A stretch of 63,552 bases of DNA from Armatimonadota bacterium (GTDB lineage Bacteria; Armatimonadota; Fimbriimonadia; Fimbriimonadales; Fimbriimonadaceae). Where the stretch lies: the NCBI GenBank assembly GCA_020438215.1, contig JAGQUX010000014.1:1-63552 (forward strand). The letters run 5' to 3'. The position numbers and the translations under genes were made by a program. Each line of letters begins with the position of its first letter. Position 1 is the stretch's first letter. The notes under the pieces were generated by a model that made no database searches, was not told the DNA's origin, and worked only from the letters and a program-made list of their open reading frames with translations. Shown here in pieces: positions 33,432-43,025 of this stretch.

Positions 33432-34804
33432 CGTAGCAGTCCAAAAATGTGTTTTTGCTCGGCAAGAAGGGGCGGAGTCTTACGCGGTTCCCACTTCACG
33501 TGTCCATCGACATAGGCGACCGCGCGCCCATCTTTGCAATCAATGTAGCCGAGCACTGTGTTAGCCGGATCATCAATATCGGCGAGGTTCTTATCGCCCA
33601 GCATGTATACAAAGCCATCCATGACTTCCATATTCTTCACGTATGGCGATATCTTTGTCGTCCAATCATCAATAGATGGGAATTGGTCATCGTAGTCGGC
33701 ACCGTAGATCATCATTCCGGTGGCGACTTGCTTGGCCTTGCTCAGGAGAGCTGTTCGCTCGGCGGCATTCTTATGTTCTTCGAGGAGTGCTTTGTCTACT
33801 TCAATGATTTCGCTGAGAAAAAGCCCGCGCTCGTGCAAGTGGTACACGAATCGGTCACCCGCAAGTAAACCGCCTGTCAGCGCCTCTTTTGTGACAACAG
33901 CGAATCCATCTCCCGGTGCAGATTGCGGCAACCCAAGTTTGGAACGCTCCTCTAATGTGGATAGAGGAGACAACGGCGAGTTCCAGTCTTGCGCTCCAAT
34001 GAGCATTGGCGATTTTTCATTATGAGAAATGTAAAATTTCGGCTCTACATAAGTAGGTGAAGTAGGGCGCTGAATTTCTGATAGTCGTCCCGAGACGAGA
34101 TCGATACCAATGAACTTGCCGTTATCATTCCGAACGTAGACGGCCAATTGGTTGGGAATTGGGGCAACAAAGGGAGCTGTTTTTTCGGGCAGATCGAAGG
34201 TTCTCACGGATGCGAAATCCGCGGTGTAAATATGCAGTTTCATATCTTCGTACCCTGATGGGCCGGCAACCCATGAGTTGACTACGAACGAACCTCCTAC
34301 CTTGATAACGTTCCCCATCTTTCGTGGAGCTGGCATCTCTGGCATCTTGATGATGTTTCCGTTTAGCCCGAGGATGTAGCCGCCAGCAGCATCTCCTTCG
34401 CCCAATCGTGCGTAAAGGCCAGATCCGTCAGGTAGCCAGTTTTGGACAGACGGGGAACTCAGATAGGGGAGTTCCGCCAATACCGTTTTCCGCCCGGATT
34501 TGACGTCATAAACAATGTGTTGAACAGTTGGGTTTTCCGGGATGTTTCCGGCAGTCATTGCCTTGAAGAGGGAGTCATCCGATGCAAAGAGAAAAGCATA
34601 AATATATCGTCCGTCGTCGCTTGGGATGATGCTTTGGAGGAATCCATCGATGACTAGTTTCGCCGGAAGCACCATGTAGGCTTTTCCCTCTGCCATAAAG
34701 GTCATTTCATCGCCGTCTCAGGCTCCGAATTGCACACCTTGTCCGAATGCGGATCCTGTGCAAGCGATGAATAAAAGAGTGATGTTACCGAGATATTTTT
34801 TCAT
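33428..34804 (-). pseudogene. propeller-pilin family gene with an in-frame TGA after the signal peptide (second paralogue)
   Basis: From an ATG at 34804 the frame encodes a signal peptide ('MKKYLGNITLLFIACTGSAF' then GQGVQFGA), reaches TGA at 34718-34720 (codon 29), and continues uninterrupted through 'DGDEMTFMAEGKAYMVLPAK' to the stop at 33428. Without readthrough only 34705-33428 (425 codons) would be made, with no export signal. The paralogues have a signal peptide joined directly to the same block, so the TGA splits one gene. Aligned, it falls at the Arg of 'GYRDIG' in the next copy, consistent with CGA to TGA. The C-terminal pilin-type domain is intact ('QVATGMMIYGADYDDQFPSI', 'VAYVDGHVKWEPRK'). 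Selenocysteine readthrough is possible but less likely. Confidence 0.8.
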
Positions 34805-34873
34805 TGTGATGTAGGATTCTTGTCGTCGGCTCCTTTCGTCAGAACAAACGGCAGGAGTAGTCATGTGAGTTGA

Positions 34874-36235
34874 TTAGCGGAGTGAAGAAAGGGGAGGTTC
34901 GTGTTTTTCCCACTTCACATGCCCATCGGCATAGGCGACAGCGCGCCCATCCTTGCCATCAATGTAGCCGAGCACAGTCTTTGCTGGATCCTTGATATCC
35001 TTGAGGTGCTTGTCGCCGAGCATATAGACAAATCCCTCCATTATGGGGCGATTCTTGAGATACGGAATAATTTTCTCTGTCCAGTTTTCGATCGTTGGAA
35101 ACTGTTCCTCGTGATCAGCGGCGTAGATCATTATGGCCGTCGCAACCATCTTCGCGATGTTTGTCAGAATGAGTTTCTCATCCGGCCCTGTCGGGGTCGT
35201 TGAAATGATCACTTTCGACTCCACAACTTCGCTTAAGTAGAGCCCTCGCTCGCGGATGTGCCAAACATACTGATCGCCGGGCACTATTCCGCTTTGGAAC
35301 GAATCTTTGCTCACTACAGCGAAATCGGTATCCGAAATAGGGGCATGATTACGTGGATCGCTATGCTCTTTTGCACCGCTGGATGGCGATGCTGATTGGA
35401 GTGTGTAGAGGTTTTGATCCCATCCGCCAATCAGTAGCAGCTCTTCAGGAGTAATCAGTGACTGGAATCTTGGTCGATCCTCATGAATGCGAACAAATGC
35501 CCCTAATTGCCCTTGGTTTCCAGAGTCGATATCGACAGAAATCCACTTCTGGTCTTTCGTCATCAACTGTACGGCATTCGCATTGGGAAGCGCAGTTACG
35601 TGCGGGCCAATGTTGTTGGGTAGCACATGCGACTTGGTGAGTTCTAAGCTTTGGTTATAAACCTGCAGACTCATGGCTGTCTCTGTGGCAGATAAGAAGT
35701 GTTGTTTGAGCGTTACAAAGTTCTCGCCAATTGGGATCATGTTGGTGATTCTCTCTTTGTCTCCGACGCCTGCAAGCGGTTTCATAGAACCGTCTTTGGA
35801 CATGACATAGATTCCTCGGCCTTCTTCAACTTCAATTGAGATCAGCACGCCTTGACTATTGGGAAGCCATTGCATAGGATCGCGAGCGGAGCGTGATGAG
35901 AAGGTACTCAGAATTTTGCTCTCAGAAGTTTCGATGTTGTAGAGCACGTATTGGCTCTGAAGCTCGGTCTGAGGCCGAGAGGTCAATCTGGACTTGAGCC
36001 AAGTATCGTCTTTGGAATACACCACGGCAAAAAGGAATTTCCCATCTGGGCTTGGTAGCACCTTGCGGACAAAGCCGTCAACCGCGAGTTTTGCAGGAAG
36101 CACCATGTAAGTTTTGCCTTCAGATTTGAAGATCTTTTCTTGGCTAGTTCGCTGGCCAAAAGTGCTTGTTTGCGCTAACGCCGCGCAAGAAAGAAAAAGG
36201 ATCGAGGAAGCTGCGAGTCCAGAAACAATTTTCAT
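34874..36235 (-). CDS. secreted propeller-like protein with pilin-type C-terminal domain (intact first paralogue)
   Basis: 453 residues. A Sec signal peptide ends 'CAALAQ'. Residues about 35-330 are rich in short beta strands ('YMVLPAKLAVDGFVRKVLPS', 'MQWLPNSQGVLISIEVEEGR', 'QKWISVDIDSGNQGQLG') in a TolB/YncE-like, propeller-type pattern. The last ~90 residues ('AKMVATAIMIYAADHEEQFP', 'TVLGYIDGKDGRAVAYADGH', 'VKW') match the globular part of DUF1559-type pilins but without the prepilin leader helix. So a pilin-type domain sits on a normally exported protein. It heads a three-gene minus-strand array; a 42-base gap separates it from the divergent gene at 36278. Function unknown. Confidence 0.75.
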   Translation of the reverse strand: MKIVSGLAASSILFLSCAALAQTSTFGQRTSQEKIFKSEGKTYMVLPAKLAVDGFVRKVLPSPDGKFLFAVVYSKDDTWLKSRLTSRPQTELQSQYVLYNIETSESKILSTFSSRSARDPMQWLPNSQGVLISIEVEEGRGIYVMSKDGSMKPLAGVGDKERITNMIPIGENFVTLKQHFLSATETAMSLQVYNQSLELTKSHVLPNNIGPHVTALPNANAVQLMTKDQKWISVDIDSGNQGQLGAFVRIHEDRPRFQSLITPEELLLIGGWDQNLYTLQSASPSSGAKEHSDPRNHAPISDTDFAVVSKDSFQSGIVPGDQYVWHIRERGLYLSEVVESKVIISTTPTGPDEKLILTNIAKMVATAIMIYAADHEEQFPTIENWTEKIIPYLKNRPIMEGFVYMLGDKHLKDIKDPAKTVLGYIDGKDGRAVAYADGHVKWEKHEPPLSSLR

Positions 36236-36277
36236 TTTGAGTCTCCCAGGCTCATTTGAGCCGTCTATAACTATTAT

Positions 36278-36934
36278 ATGGTATCTGCCGCACTTTTGTC
36301 ATGTATTTTTCTGGGGCAAGAAGCAAAGTACAAGCTACTGATCAGCCCCAAAGTGGACGAGAAAGTCACTTATGAAGTCTCCATGAACGTCACCGGCGAT
36401 GATCCGTTTCAGGTTGCAGGAAAGATCGAATACAACGTAGACAAAGTTGAAAGAGATGGGTCAAAGACACTTACATCCACTCAAAAAGGCATGATTTTGC
36501 GCTTTGGCGGTGGGCAAGAAATTCGGGATGACTCACCGCGAACTACGCAAAGAAAATTCGGTATGAGCGGCGAAATGCAACGGTCATCGGATATGGATGC
36601 GGATTCCGAATTGAGAATGAGCCGTCTTTTCTGGCCAAACCTACCAACTATTGAATTTCCTGTGGGCTCCGCTTGGAAAATGACTGAGCTGGATCGTGGC
36701 AAGGAGGGCAGAGTTATTGCTTACAAGTTCTCCTCGGTGGAAACACAAGGTGAGTTTCAAGTCGCTGTGATTCAATACTCGCTGAAAGAAGGGGCAAAGA
36801 ACGGGATGTCTGCTACGGGTGAATTCCGTATCAACCTCAAAGACGGCTGGCTTGAATCCTCGCACTCAAAAGTCGAGAATTTCGAGGGTGAGCCGGGGCA
36901 GAAAGCCGATGTCAAGTACACGCGGATTCACTAG
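36278..36934 (+). CDS. secreted or lipid-anchored protein of unknown function
   Basis: 218 residues. A short hydrophobic N-terminus ('MVSAALLSCIFLGQEA') could be a signal or, with Cys9 after 'LLS', a weak lipobox. The rest is beta-rich ('KYKLLISPKVDEKVTYEVSM', 'KIEYNVDKVERDGSKTL', 'GEFRINLKDGWLESSHSKVE'), similar to other small secreted beta-proteins in the window. It is divergent from the propeller-pilin array and overlaps coaBC by four bases at the stops (CTAG). Function unknown. Confidence 0.65.
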   Translation: MVSAALLSCIFLGQEAKYKLLISPKVDEKVTYEVSMNVTGDDPFQVAGKIEYNVDKVERDGSKTLTSTQKGMILRFGGGQEIRDDSPRTTQRKFGMSGEMQRSSDMDADSELRMSRLFWPNLPTIEFPVGSAWKMTELDRGKEGRVIAYKFSSVETQGEFQVAVIQYSLKEGAKNGMSATGEFRINLKDGWLESSHSKVENFEGEPGQKADVKYTRIH

Positions 36935-38109
36935 ACGAGTTTCGCAATTTCATCAATTAGCCATACCGCGCATCCGAGCTTGCTTTGATGCCCGCTCTTG
37001 ACATGCGAGCCATTATCAAGGAGTAGGGTGAGTTCGTTAGTGTCGACTTCAAAACCAGCATCTGGGCGGCTGACATCATTGACAGCAATTCCGCGAACAC
37101 CTTTCTTCTTCATTTTGGCGATGGCGGTTTCAAAGCTGTCGTCTGGCTCCGCGGCAAAGGCAATCGCCAGGACTTCCGGTTTTGCCGCAACCACCGCTTT
37201 AATTACATCTGGGTTGGGCGCGAGTTCTAGGTTCAAATTGCCTTCCGTGCGCCGGATTTTGCCATCCACCTTTTGCGCGGGTCGATAGTCCGCAACCGCC
37301 GCCGCCGCAATCACAATGTCGGCATTCTGAACGGCAGAAACAGCGGAGTCGTGCATTTCTTGCGTGGTGCGAACGCGGGTGCCCGCCGCGAATGTCGGAA
37401 GGGGGGTATTCGTTGGCCCGGAGATGAAAACAACCTTGGCTCCCGCCCAATGAGCCGCTTTGGCGAGGGCGGCTCCCATCTTTCCGGAACTCCGATTGGT
37501 GATGTACCGCACATCGTCAATAGGCTCCTGAGTTGGCCCGCTTGTGATGAGCACGGTTTTGCCCGCTAGGGAGCCGCGTCGGGAAAGAATTGCCTGGGCG
37601 GCGGCGAAAATCTCTGAGTTGGAAGCGAGTTTGCCTTGTCCGTTTTCGCCGCAGGCGACATCCCCAGTGGAGGGCTCGATCAGGCTCACGCCCTTTGCAT
37701 CCAAAGCCTTGAGCGATGCCTGGACCGTGTCCTCTTGGTACATCGTCGGGTTCATCGCGGGGGCAGCTAATAGTGGTGCGGTGGATGCCAGGGCAATCGT
37801 GGTGAGCATATCATCACCAATTCCGTTGGCGATTTTGTTGATGGTGTTTGCAGTAGCCGGGACGATCAAAATCAGGTCAGCAGAACGCGCCCAATCAATA
37901 TGCGCCATACGACCGCGCTCTGGCTCTTCAAAGACATCCGAGAGGCATGGATGACCGGTCAAGGCTTCAAACAGTGCGGGCGAAACAAATTCTGCCGCGG
38001 AATCAGTGAGGCAAACCCGAACGGTGTGCCCGGCTCGCATCAGATCACGAGCGAGATCGCAAGCGCGGTAAGCAGCAACGCTTCCACAGACTCCCAGTAC
38101 GATGTTCAT
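36931..38109 (-). CDS. coaBC: bifunctional phosphopantothenoylcysteine decarboxylase / phosphopantothenate-cysteine ligase
   Basis: 392 residues covering both domains of the coenzyme A pathway. The N-terminal CoaC flavoprotein has 'GVCGSVAAYRACDLARDL', the active-site His in 'ALTGHPCLSDVF', and the 'PAMNPTMYQ' motif; the C-terminal CoaB ligase has 'VLITSGPTQEPIDDVRYITN', 'SSGKMGAALAKAAHWAGAKV' and 'AAAVADYRP'. It overlaps gmk by four bases (ATGA) and shares its operon. No rpoZ gene lies between them, unlike in many other bacteria. Confidence 0.95.
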   Translation of the reverse strand: MNIVLGVCGSVAAYRACDLARDLMRAGHTVRVCLTDSAAEFVSPALFEALTGHPCLSDVFEEPERGRMAHIDWARSADLILIVPATANTINKIANGIGDDMLTTIALASTAPLLAAPAMNPTMYQEDTVQASLKALDAKGVSLIEPSTGDVACGENGQGKLASNSEIFAAAQAILSRRGSLAGKTVLITSGPTQEPIDDVRYITNRSSGKMGAALAKAAHWAGAKVVFISGPTNTPLPTFAAGTRVRTTQEMHDSAVSAVQNADIVIAAAAVADYRPAQKVDGKIRRTEGNLNLELAPNPDVIKAVVAAKPEVLAIAFAAEPDDSFETAIAKMKKKGVRGIAVNDVSRPDAGFEVDTNELTLLLDNGSHVKSGHQSKLGCAVWLIDEIAKLV

Positions 38110-38663
38110 TTTCGAGCTTCCTCCGCGATCCGCGCGAGTTCATCCACGGCTTTGTCGATATCGTCGTTCACTACTTGATGCTGATACTTGGGCGCAGTAG
38201 CCAGTTCATCTTTGGCATTTTTCAGCCGCTTAGCGAGAGCTTCCGCGTCTTCGGTTCCGCGTGAAGTGAGCCGCCGCTCCAGTTCCTCCCAGCTAGGGGG
38301 GAGAAGGAAAACGCTCGTAGTTTCAGGTCGCTTCTCCATGACCGTGAGCGCGCCCTGGACATCAATTTTCAGGATAGCAACGATCCCGGCAGCGAGCATT
38401 TCCTCGACCTGCTTGAGCGGCGTGCCGTAGTAGTTTCCGTGAACGTTCTTGTGTTCTAAAAATTGATCGTCCAGCACCATTCCCTCAAAATCAGCGGGGG
38501 AAAGGAAGTGATAGTCCACGCCATTGACCTCTCCTTCACGGGGCTGGCGTGTTGTGCAAGAGACCACGCGTTTGACGTTGGGATCGCGCTCAAACCAGCG
38601 GTTGAGAACGGTGTCTTTGCCGACTCCGCTCGGGCCACTCACGATCATCAAGACGCCTTTCAT
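38106..38663 (-). CDS. gmk: guanylate kinase
   Basis: 185 residues, ATP-dependent GMP to GDP. P-loop 'VSGPSGVGKDTVLNRW', GMP-binding 'VSCTTRQPREGEVNGVDYHF' and the lid region 'LERRLTSRGTEDAEALAKRL' are present, and the length is typical. Overlaps yvcK upstream and coaBC downstream by four bases each, so yvcK-gmk-coaBC is a translationally coupled unit. Confidence 0.96.
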   Translation of the reverse strand: MKGVLMIVSGPSGVGKDTVLNRWFERDPNVKRVVSCTTRQPREGEVNGVDYHFLSPADFEGMVLDDQFLEHKNVHGNYYGTPLKQVEEMLAAGIVAILKIDVQGALTVMEKRPETTSVFLLPPSWEELERRLTSRGTEDAEALAKRLKNAKDELATAPKYQHQVVNDDIDKAVDELARIAEEARK

Positions 38664-39985
38664 CGGTAAAGCAAGTCCACCAGCTTGGCGGCGACGCGCG
38701 CCGGGTCGTGCCGCACGAGGTCGGTTTCACTCATAAAGTTTCCTACGACGGCTTTGTATCCCATCTGACGAATGCGGTCGATATCGGGATGAACAAAGTC
38801 TTGACCTTCGGCGCGGTACCGCTCGAGCAAGGTTGCGGACGGGCTCTCGTTATTGACGAGGATGTAGTCGAACACCTTTTGATCAACATTGGCTTGGATT
38901 GCAACAATGTGCTCAGCGGCGGTGAACCCTTCGCTTTCGCCGGACTGAGTCATGACGTTGCAAACATAGACTTTTGTGGCTTCCGATTCGACGAGCGCCT
39001 TTGCGATGCCCGGAACCAGAAGATTAGGAACTACACTGGTGAAAACACTCCCTGGTCCCATGCAGATCAGGTCGGCGTTCTTAATCGCCTCAATCGCTTC
39101 GGCGTGTGCCTGCACTTCACTCGGGCTGAGGAAAATGCGTCGCACCTTGAGCTCGGAATTGACGATGGCTGATTCACCTTCTAGCTCGGAGCCGTCTTCC
39201 ATCAACGCCTTGAGGGTGACGTGTTGAGTTGTTGAAGGGAGTACTCGCCCACGAATCGCAAGAACCTCGGAAGCGAGAGTCAGGGCCTTATCAACATCGC
39301 CGCCGGCTTGTTCCACAAACCCGGCAATCAGCAAATTGCCGAGCGAGTGCCCGGTGAGCGCACCGCTTCCTTTTGCAAAGCGGTGCTGGAATAGGTCGGT
39401 CATGCGCTTTTCCGCATCGGCGAGGGCGACTAGGCAGTTCCGCATATCGCCGGGAGGGATGATGCCGAGGTCTTGAACAAGACGACCACTACTGCCGCCG
39501 TCATCGGTCACAGTGACAATCGCGGTGATGTTGCTGGAATGCTGTTTCAGTCCGCGCAGGAGAGTGGAAAGGCCCGTTCCACCGCCGAGAGCTACGATCT
39601 TGGGGCCACGGGCAAGCTGTTGCCGCTTAAGAAAGCCAGCGACCATTGTGTTCTTGCCGTTGTTGCTTCGCTCGGAATCTAGGCGAACAAAGAACGCGCG
39701 TACGCCGCGATACACGCCGTAGCTTCCTGCCAGTAGCAATAGTCCACCAAGAAAGTGAGTGACTTGCAGCGGGTCAGCATCCGGAAACACCCGGTTGAGA
39801 TTGGCGTCCCAATCCTGCCCAAGTCGTGAGAAGAATCGCCGGAGTGGCTGCTGGAAACTGAGAAAGGCTCCCGCAAATAGGAGGAGCACACCCATCACGG
39901 CAACAAAAACGTACTTCAGTAGGTCAGCCGTTGGGCCAATGAGATTTTGGAGTTTGCCCCGGCTAATCCTTTTCTTCTTTCTCAT
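38660..39985 (-). CDS. yvcK: YvcK-family (CofD-like) gluconeogenesis factor with N-terminal membrane segments
   Basis: 441 residues. The C-terminal ~320 residues are the YvcK/CofD fold, which binds UDP-sugars and controls carbon flow and envelope synthesis in Firmicutes: 'PKIVALGGGTGLSTLLRGLK', 'VTDDGGSSGRLVQDLGIIPP', 'GDMRNCLVALAD' and 'CMGPGSVFTSVVPNLLVPGI'. The first ~110 residues add two hydrophobic helices ('YVFVAVMGVLLLFAGAFLSF', 'HFLGGLLLLAGSYGVYRG') not found in B. subtilis YvcK, so it is probably membrane-tethered. Overlaps gmk by four bases and the holin-like gene by 23. Confidence 0.9.
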   Translation of the reverse strand: MRKKKRISRGKLQNLIGPTADLLKYVFVAVMGVLLLFAGAFLSFQQPLRRFFSRLGQDWDANLNRVFPDADPLQVTHFLGGLLLLAGSYGVYRGVRAFFVRLDSERSNNGKNTMVAGFLKRQQLARGPKIVALGGGTGLSTLLRGLKQHSSNITAIVTVTDDGGSSGRLVQDLGIIPPGDMRNCLVALADAEKRMTDLFQHRFAKGSGALTGHSLGNLLIAGFVEQAGGDVDKALTLASEVLAIRGRVLPSTTQHVTLKALMEDGSELEGESAIVNSELKVRRIFLSPSEVQAHAEAIEAIKNADLICMGPGSVFTSVVPNLLVPGIAKALVESEATKVYVCNVMTQSGESEGFTAAEHIVAIQANVDQKVFDYILVNNESPSATLLERYRAEGQDFVHPDIDRIRQMGYKAVVGNFMSETDLVRHDPARVAAKLVDLLYR

Positions 39986-40352
39986 CCTTGATGAATGAAC
40001 CCAATACCGCGTTACAAGCCGACATCAAAATCGAGCCGACGAGGGCCGCGGGAAATCCTTCTACTTTGAATCCTAATCCTAAGCTGGCAGCAAGCATCAG
40101 CATCGCCGCGTTGATGACAAGACTGAACAGGCCGAGAGTCATGCAGTTGAGCGGGAGAGTGAGAACTTTCAATAACCCACCTAAGGTGGCATTGAGGACA
40201 GCTAGTACTGCCACACCGATAAAAAGCTTCATCACAGCGGCGAAACTGCTGGAATCAACGCTGAACCCAAGCCCGGGGATCATACTGGTCAGGTAGGCAG
40301 CCACAATCAAACTGACCACCAAAATCGCCCAACGCAGAATGAATTTCTTCAT
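39963..40352 (-). CDS. phage holin family 4 (YvlD/DUF360-like) membrane protein
   Basis: 129 residues from the ATG at 40352. Four hydrophobic helices: 'AILVVSLIVAAYLTSMIPGL', 'VMKLFIGVAVLAVLNATLGG', 'TLPLNCMTLGLFSLVINAAM' and 'ALVGSILMSACNAVLGSFI'. The 'PLNCMTLGLFSLVINAAML' block is the signature of this holin-superfamily group, mostly chromosomal proteins of unknown role rather than phage lysis proteins. A longer open frame upstream to 40655 is not coding; ATG 40367 is an alternative. It is divergent from mutS and first in the yvcK operon. Confidence 0.83.
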   Translation of the reverse strand: MKKFILRWAILVVSLIVAAYLTSMIPGLGFSVDSSSFAAVMKLFIGVAVLAVLNATLGGLLKVLTLPLNCMTLGLFSLVINAAMLMLAASLGLGFKVEGFPAALVGSILMSACNAVLGSFIKDEKEEKD

Positions 40353-40412
40353 GACAACCTGCTCCATTGTATCTGTTTTCCACCTGATCTCCCCAGGCTC
40401 TGTTGGGTGGGA

Positions 40413-43025
40413 ATGAACGGACAAGATAGACTCAAAACTTCTTCCGAGCGCATGAAAGCCAAAACTCCGATGCTTCAGCAGTATTTCCGGGCGAAGGATG
40501 CACATCCTGGCGTCCTGATGGCGATGCGCGTCGGGGACTTCTACGAGTTCTATGGTGAGGATGCGGAGATTGCCGCACGCACCCTGGAGATCACCCTCAC
40601 TGGGCGCGATGACGGAAAAGACAACCGCATTGCGATGGCGGGGGTGCCGTTCCATTCCATTGAGAAATACCTGGGGAGGCTCGTTGCCGCAGGCTTCAAA
40701 GTTGCGCTATGTGATCAAGTTGAAGATCCCAAGCAAGCGAAAGGTCTGGTGCGAAGGGAGGTCACGCGCGTGCTTTCGGCAGGGACGGTGCTGGAAGATT
40801 CCATGCTCCCCAGCGGGAAGAACAACTTTCTTGCCGCAATTGCGATTCAAGAAGGGAAAGCCGCCCTCGCCACCCTTGACCCGAGCACAGGTGAGTTCTT
40901 GGTCACCGAATTTGATCACGGAAATCTGCACGAGAGGCTTGCCTCGGAACTTGCCAGGCTGATGCCGGCGGAGCTTCTTGTTTCCGAGTCCGCCAATGAG
41001 ATTCGCGAGATTGCTGCCAGTGGTTTGGGATTGGTGACGGCAGAGGCATCAATCCCTGCCGCAGTACAGGCCGAGCGGATACTGCAGAGTCAGTTCAAGA
41101 CGTCATCGTTAGGGGGATTTGGGATTGGCGATAAGCCTTCAGCGATTTCTGCCGCTTCAATGATCCTGAATTACGCGGAGAAGAACGGTCTTCAGCTTGA
41201 GCATGTGGACTCCATATCAACCTACTCAGTGGATGAGTTCATGCGTCTTGACCCGAGTACGCGGCGGAGTTTGGAACTCACGCAAAACCTTGCCGATGGC
41301 TCGCGGAAAAACACACTTTTAGAAGTGCTGGATCAGACCGTCACGGCGATGGGGACGCGGATGCTCCGAAGATGGATTGAGCAGCCGCTCCTTGATATTG
41401 ATGCGATTTCTAAGCGACACGAAGCGGTTGGTCGCCTGGCTCACCACACGATTCCGCGCGGGGATTTGCGTGATGCACTCAAGTCGATTGCGGATATTGA
41501 GAGACTGGTTTCTCGGTGTGCGACCGGGCTGGCGACTCCCCGAGATGTGAGTGCCTTAGCCCGCTCGCTCGATAGCTTGCCGCAGGTGGAAGCTCCTCTT
41601 GGAAAGGTGGCCCTCGGACGCCTCCATGTGCTTCGTGAGAACCTGACGCATCACGTTGATCTTTGCCGGTATTTGAAGTCTGCAATTGTGGATGATGCCC
41701 CGCTGACCATCCGCGAAGGGGGGATTATCAAGCCAGGTTTTGACCCGGAACTCGACGCCCTGAGGAGTCTTTCAAAAGACGGGAAAACGTATATCGCCAA
41801 GTTGGAAGCGGAAGAGAAAGAGCGCACGGGCATTGATCGCCTGAAAGTGGGCTATAACTCGGTTTTCGGCTACTACTTAGAGGTTAGCAAAACCCAGATT
41901 GATCGAGTGCCAGAGCATTACATTCGCAAACAAACCACCGCGAATGCTGAGCGCTACATTACCGCTGAGTTGAAAGAGCATGAGTCTGCCGTTTTGGGTG
42001 CGGAAGAGAAGGCGACGGCATTAGAAGGAGAACTCTTCCAAGCGATTCGCCTCAAGATTTCAAGCGAAGGGAGCGAACTTCTGAAAACGGCGCGTATTCT
42101 TGCCGAACTGGATGTCCTTTGTTCACTTGCCGAGGTTGCGCTCGCGCGAGGCTATGTCAAACCAGAAATGGTCGAGGAGAATGTGCTCCAAGTGGAATCG
42201 GGGCGGCACCCGGTTGTCGATGCGAACACGGGGCGATTCGTCCCCAATGACTTGGAGCTCGCTGAATTGGATGCCGCTGAGCCAACCCGCTTGATGATTC
42301 TCACCGGCCCGAACATGAGTGGGAAATCCACTTATCTACGGCAAGCAGCGCATATTGTCTTGCTCGCACAGATCGGTTCGTTCGTACCGGCGAAATCGTG
42401 CCAGCTTGGGCTCTGTGACCGGATTTTCACTCGTATCGGGGCGAAAGATGAGATTGCGCTGGGGCAATCCACCTTTATGGTGGAGATGGTGGAGAGCGCA
42501 AACATTCTCAACAACGCGACGGATCGTAGCCTGGTGATCCTTGATGAAGTTGGGCGGGGAACCAGCACTTACGATGGCCTCGCCATTGCCTGGGCAATGG
42601 TGGAGCATTTAGCTCGGAGCGGCGCGAAGACTCTCTTTGCTACTCACTATCACCAGCTCAACGCTATTGCCGACCAGATCAAAACGGTTGCCAACTATCG
42701 TGTTTCGGTGGAGGAGAAAGGCGATCAGATCATTTGGACACACCGGGTTCTGAAAGGGGGCACCGACCGCAGCTATGGTTTGCAAGTAGCGCGGATGGCT
42801 GGCGTCCCTACCGGAGTTGTGATGCGGGCGCAAGAGGTGCTCTCCAGCCTAGAAGAAGGCCGGGAGCAACCGGCGACAGTTGCTCCCAGCCTTGCCAATG
42901 TGCAGATGACTCTGTTCGAGTCTGCTCCTCATGTTGTGGTGCAGGAGCTAGAAAAGCTGGATGTTGATTCTTTGACTCCAGTGGAGGCTTTGCTCAAGCT
43001 GGACGAGTGGAAGAAGAATCTCTAA
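40413..43025 (+). CDS. mutS: DNA mismatch repair protein MutS
   Basis: 870 residues. The mismatch-binding F-x-E motif is in 'RVGDFYEFYGEDAEIAAR' (F43, E45). Later domains and the ATPase follow: 'LDPSTRRSLELTQNLADGSR', Walker A 'TGPNMSGKSTYLRQAAHIVL', Walker B/signature 'VILDEVGRGTSTYDGLAIAW' and 'ATHYHQLNAI'. ATG at 40413 was preferred to GTG at 40407; an ATG at 40452 is also possible. It converges on the flagellin-like gene with a 4-base stop overlap (CTAA). No mutL gene is in the window. Confidence 0.96.
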   Translation: MNGQDRLKTSSERMKAKTPMLQQYFRAKDAHPGVLMAMRVGDFYEFYGEDAEIAARTLEITLTGRDDGKDNRIAMAGVPFHSIEKYLGRLVAAGFKVALCDQVEDPKQAKGLVRREVTRVLSAGTVLEDSMLPSGKNNFLAAIAIQEGKAALATLDPSTGEFLVTEFDHGNLHERLASELARLMPAELLVSESANEIREIAASGLGLVTAEASIPAAVQAERILQSQFKTSSLGGFGIGDKPSAISAASMILNYAEKNGLQLEHVDSISTYSVDEFMRLDPSTRRSLELTQNLADGSRKNTLLEVLDQTVTAMGTRMLRRWIEQPLLDIDAISKRHEAVGRLAHHTIPRGDLRDALKSIADIERLVSRCATGLATPRDVSALARSLDSLPQVEAPLGKVALGRLHVLRENLTHHVDLCRYLKSAIVDDAPLTIREGGIIKPGFDPELDALRSLSKDGKTYIAKLEAEEKERTGIDRLKVGYNSVFGYYLEVSKTQIDRVPEHYIRKQTTANAERYITAELKEHESAVLGAEEKATALEGELFQAIRLKISSEGSELLKTARILAELDVLCSLAEVALARGYVKPEMVEENVLQVESGRHPVVDANTGRFVPNDLELAELDAAEPTRLMILTGPNMSGKSTYLRQAAHIVLLAQIGSFVPAKSCQLGLCDRIFTRIGAKDEIALGQSTFMVEMVESANILNNATDRSLVILDEVGRGTSTYDGLAIAWAMVEHLARSGAKTLFATHYHQLNAIADQIKTVANYRVSVEEKGDQIIWTHRVLKGGTDRSYGLQVARMAGVPTGVVMRAQEVLSSLEEGREQPATVAPSLANVQMTLFESAPHVVVQELEKLDVDSLTPVEALLKLDEWKKNL

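Noticed and set aside
34718-34720. TGA as a definite selenocysteine codon
   Set aside because: The position is not a redox site, a paralogue has Arg there, and no clear stem-loop was seen after it. Kept only as a possibility in the findings.
40353-40655. Extended frame before the holin-like gene
   Set aside because: No similarity upstream of the helix at 40352; it overlaps the mutS start on the opposite strand.
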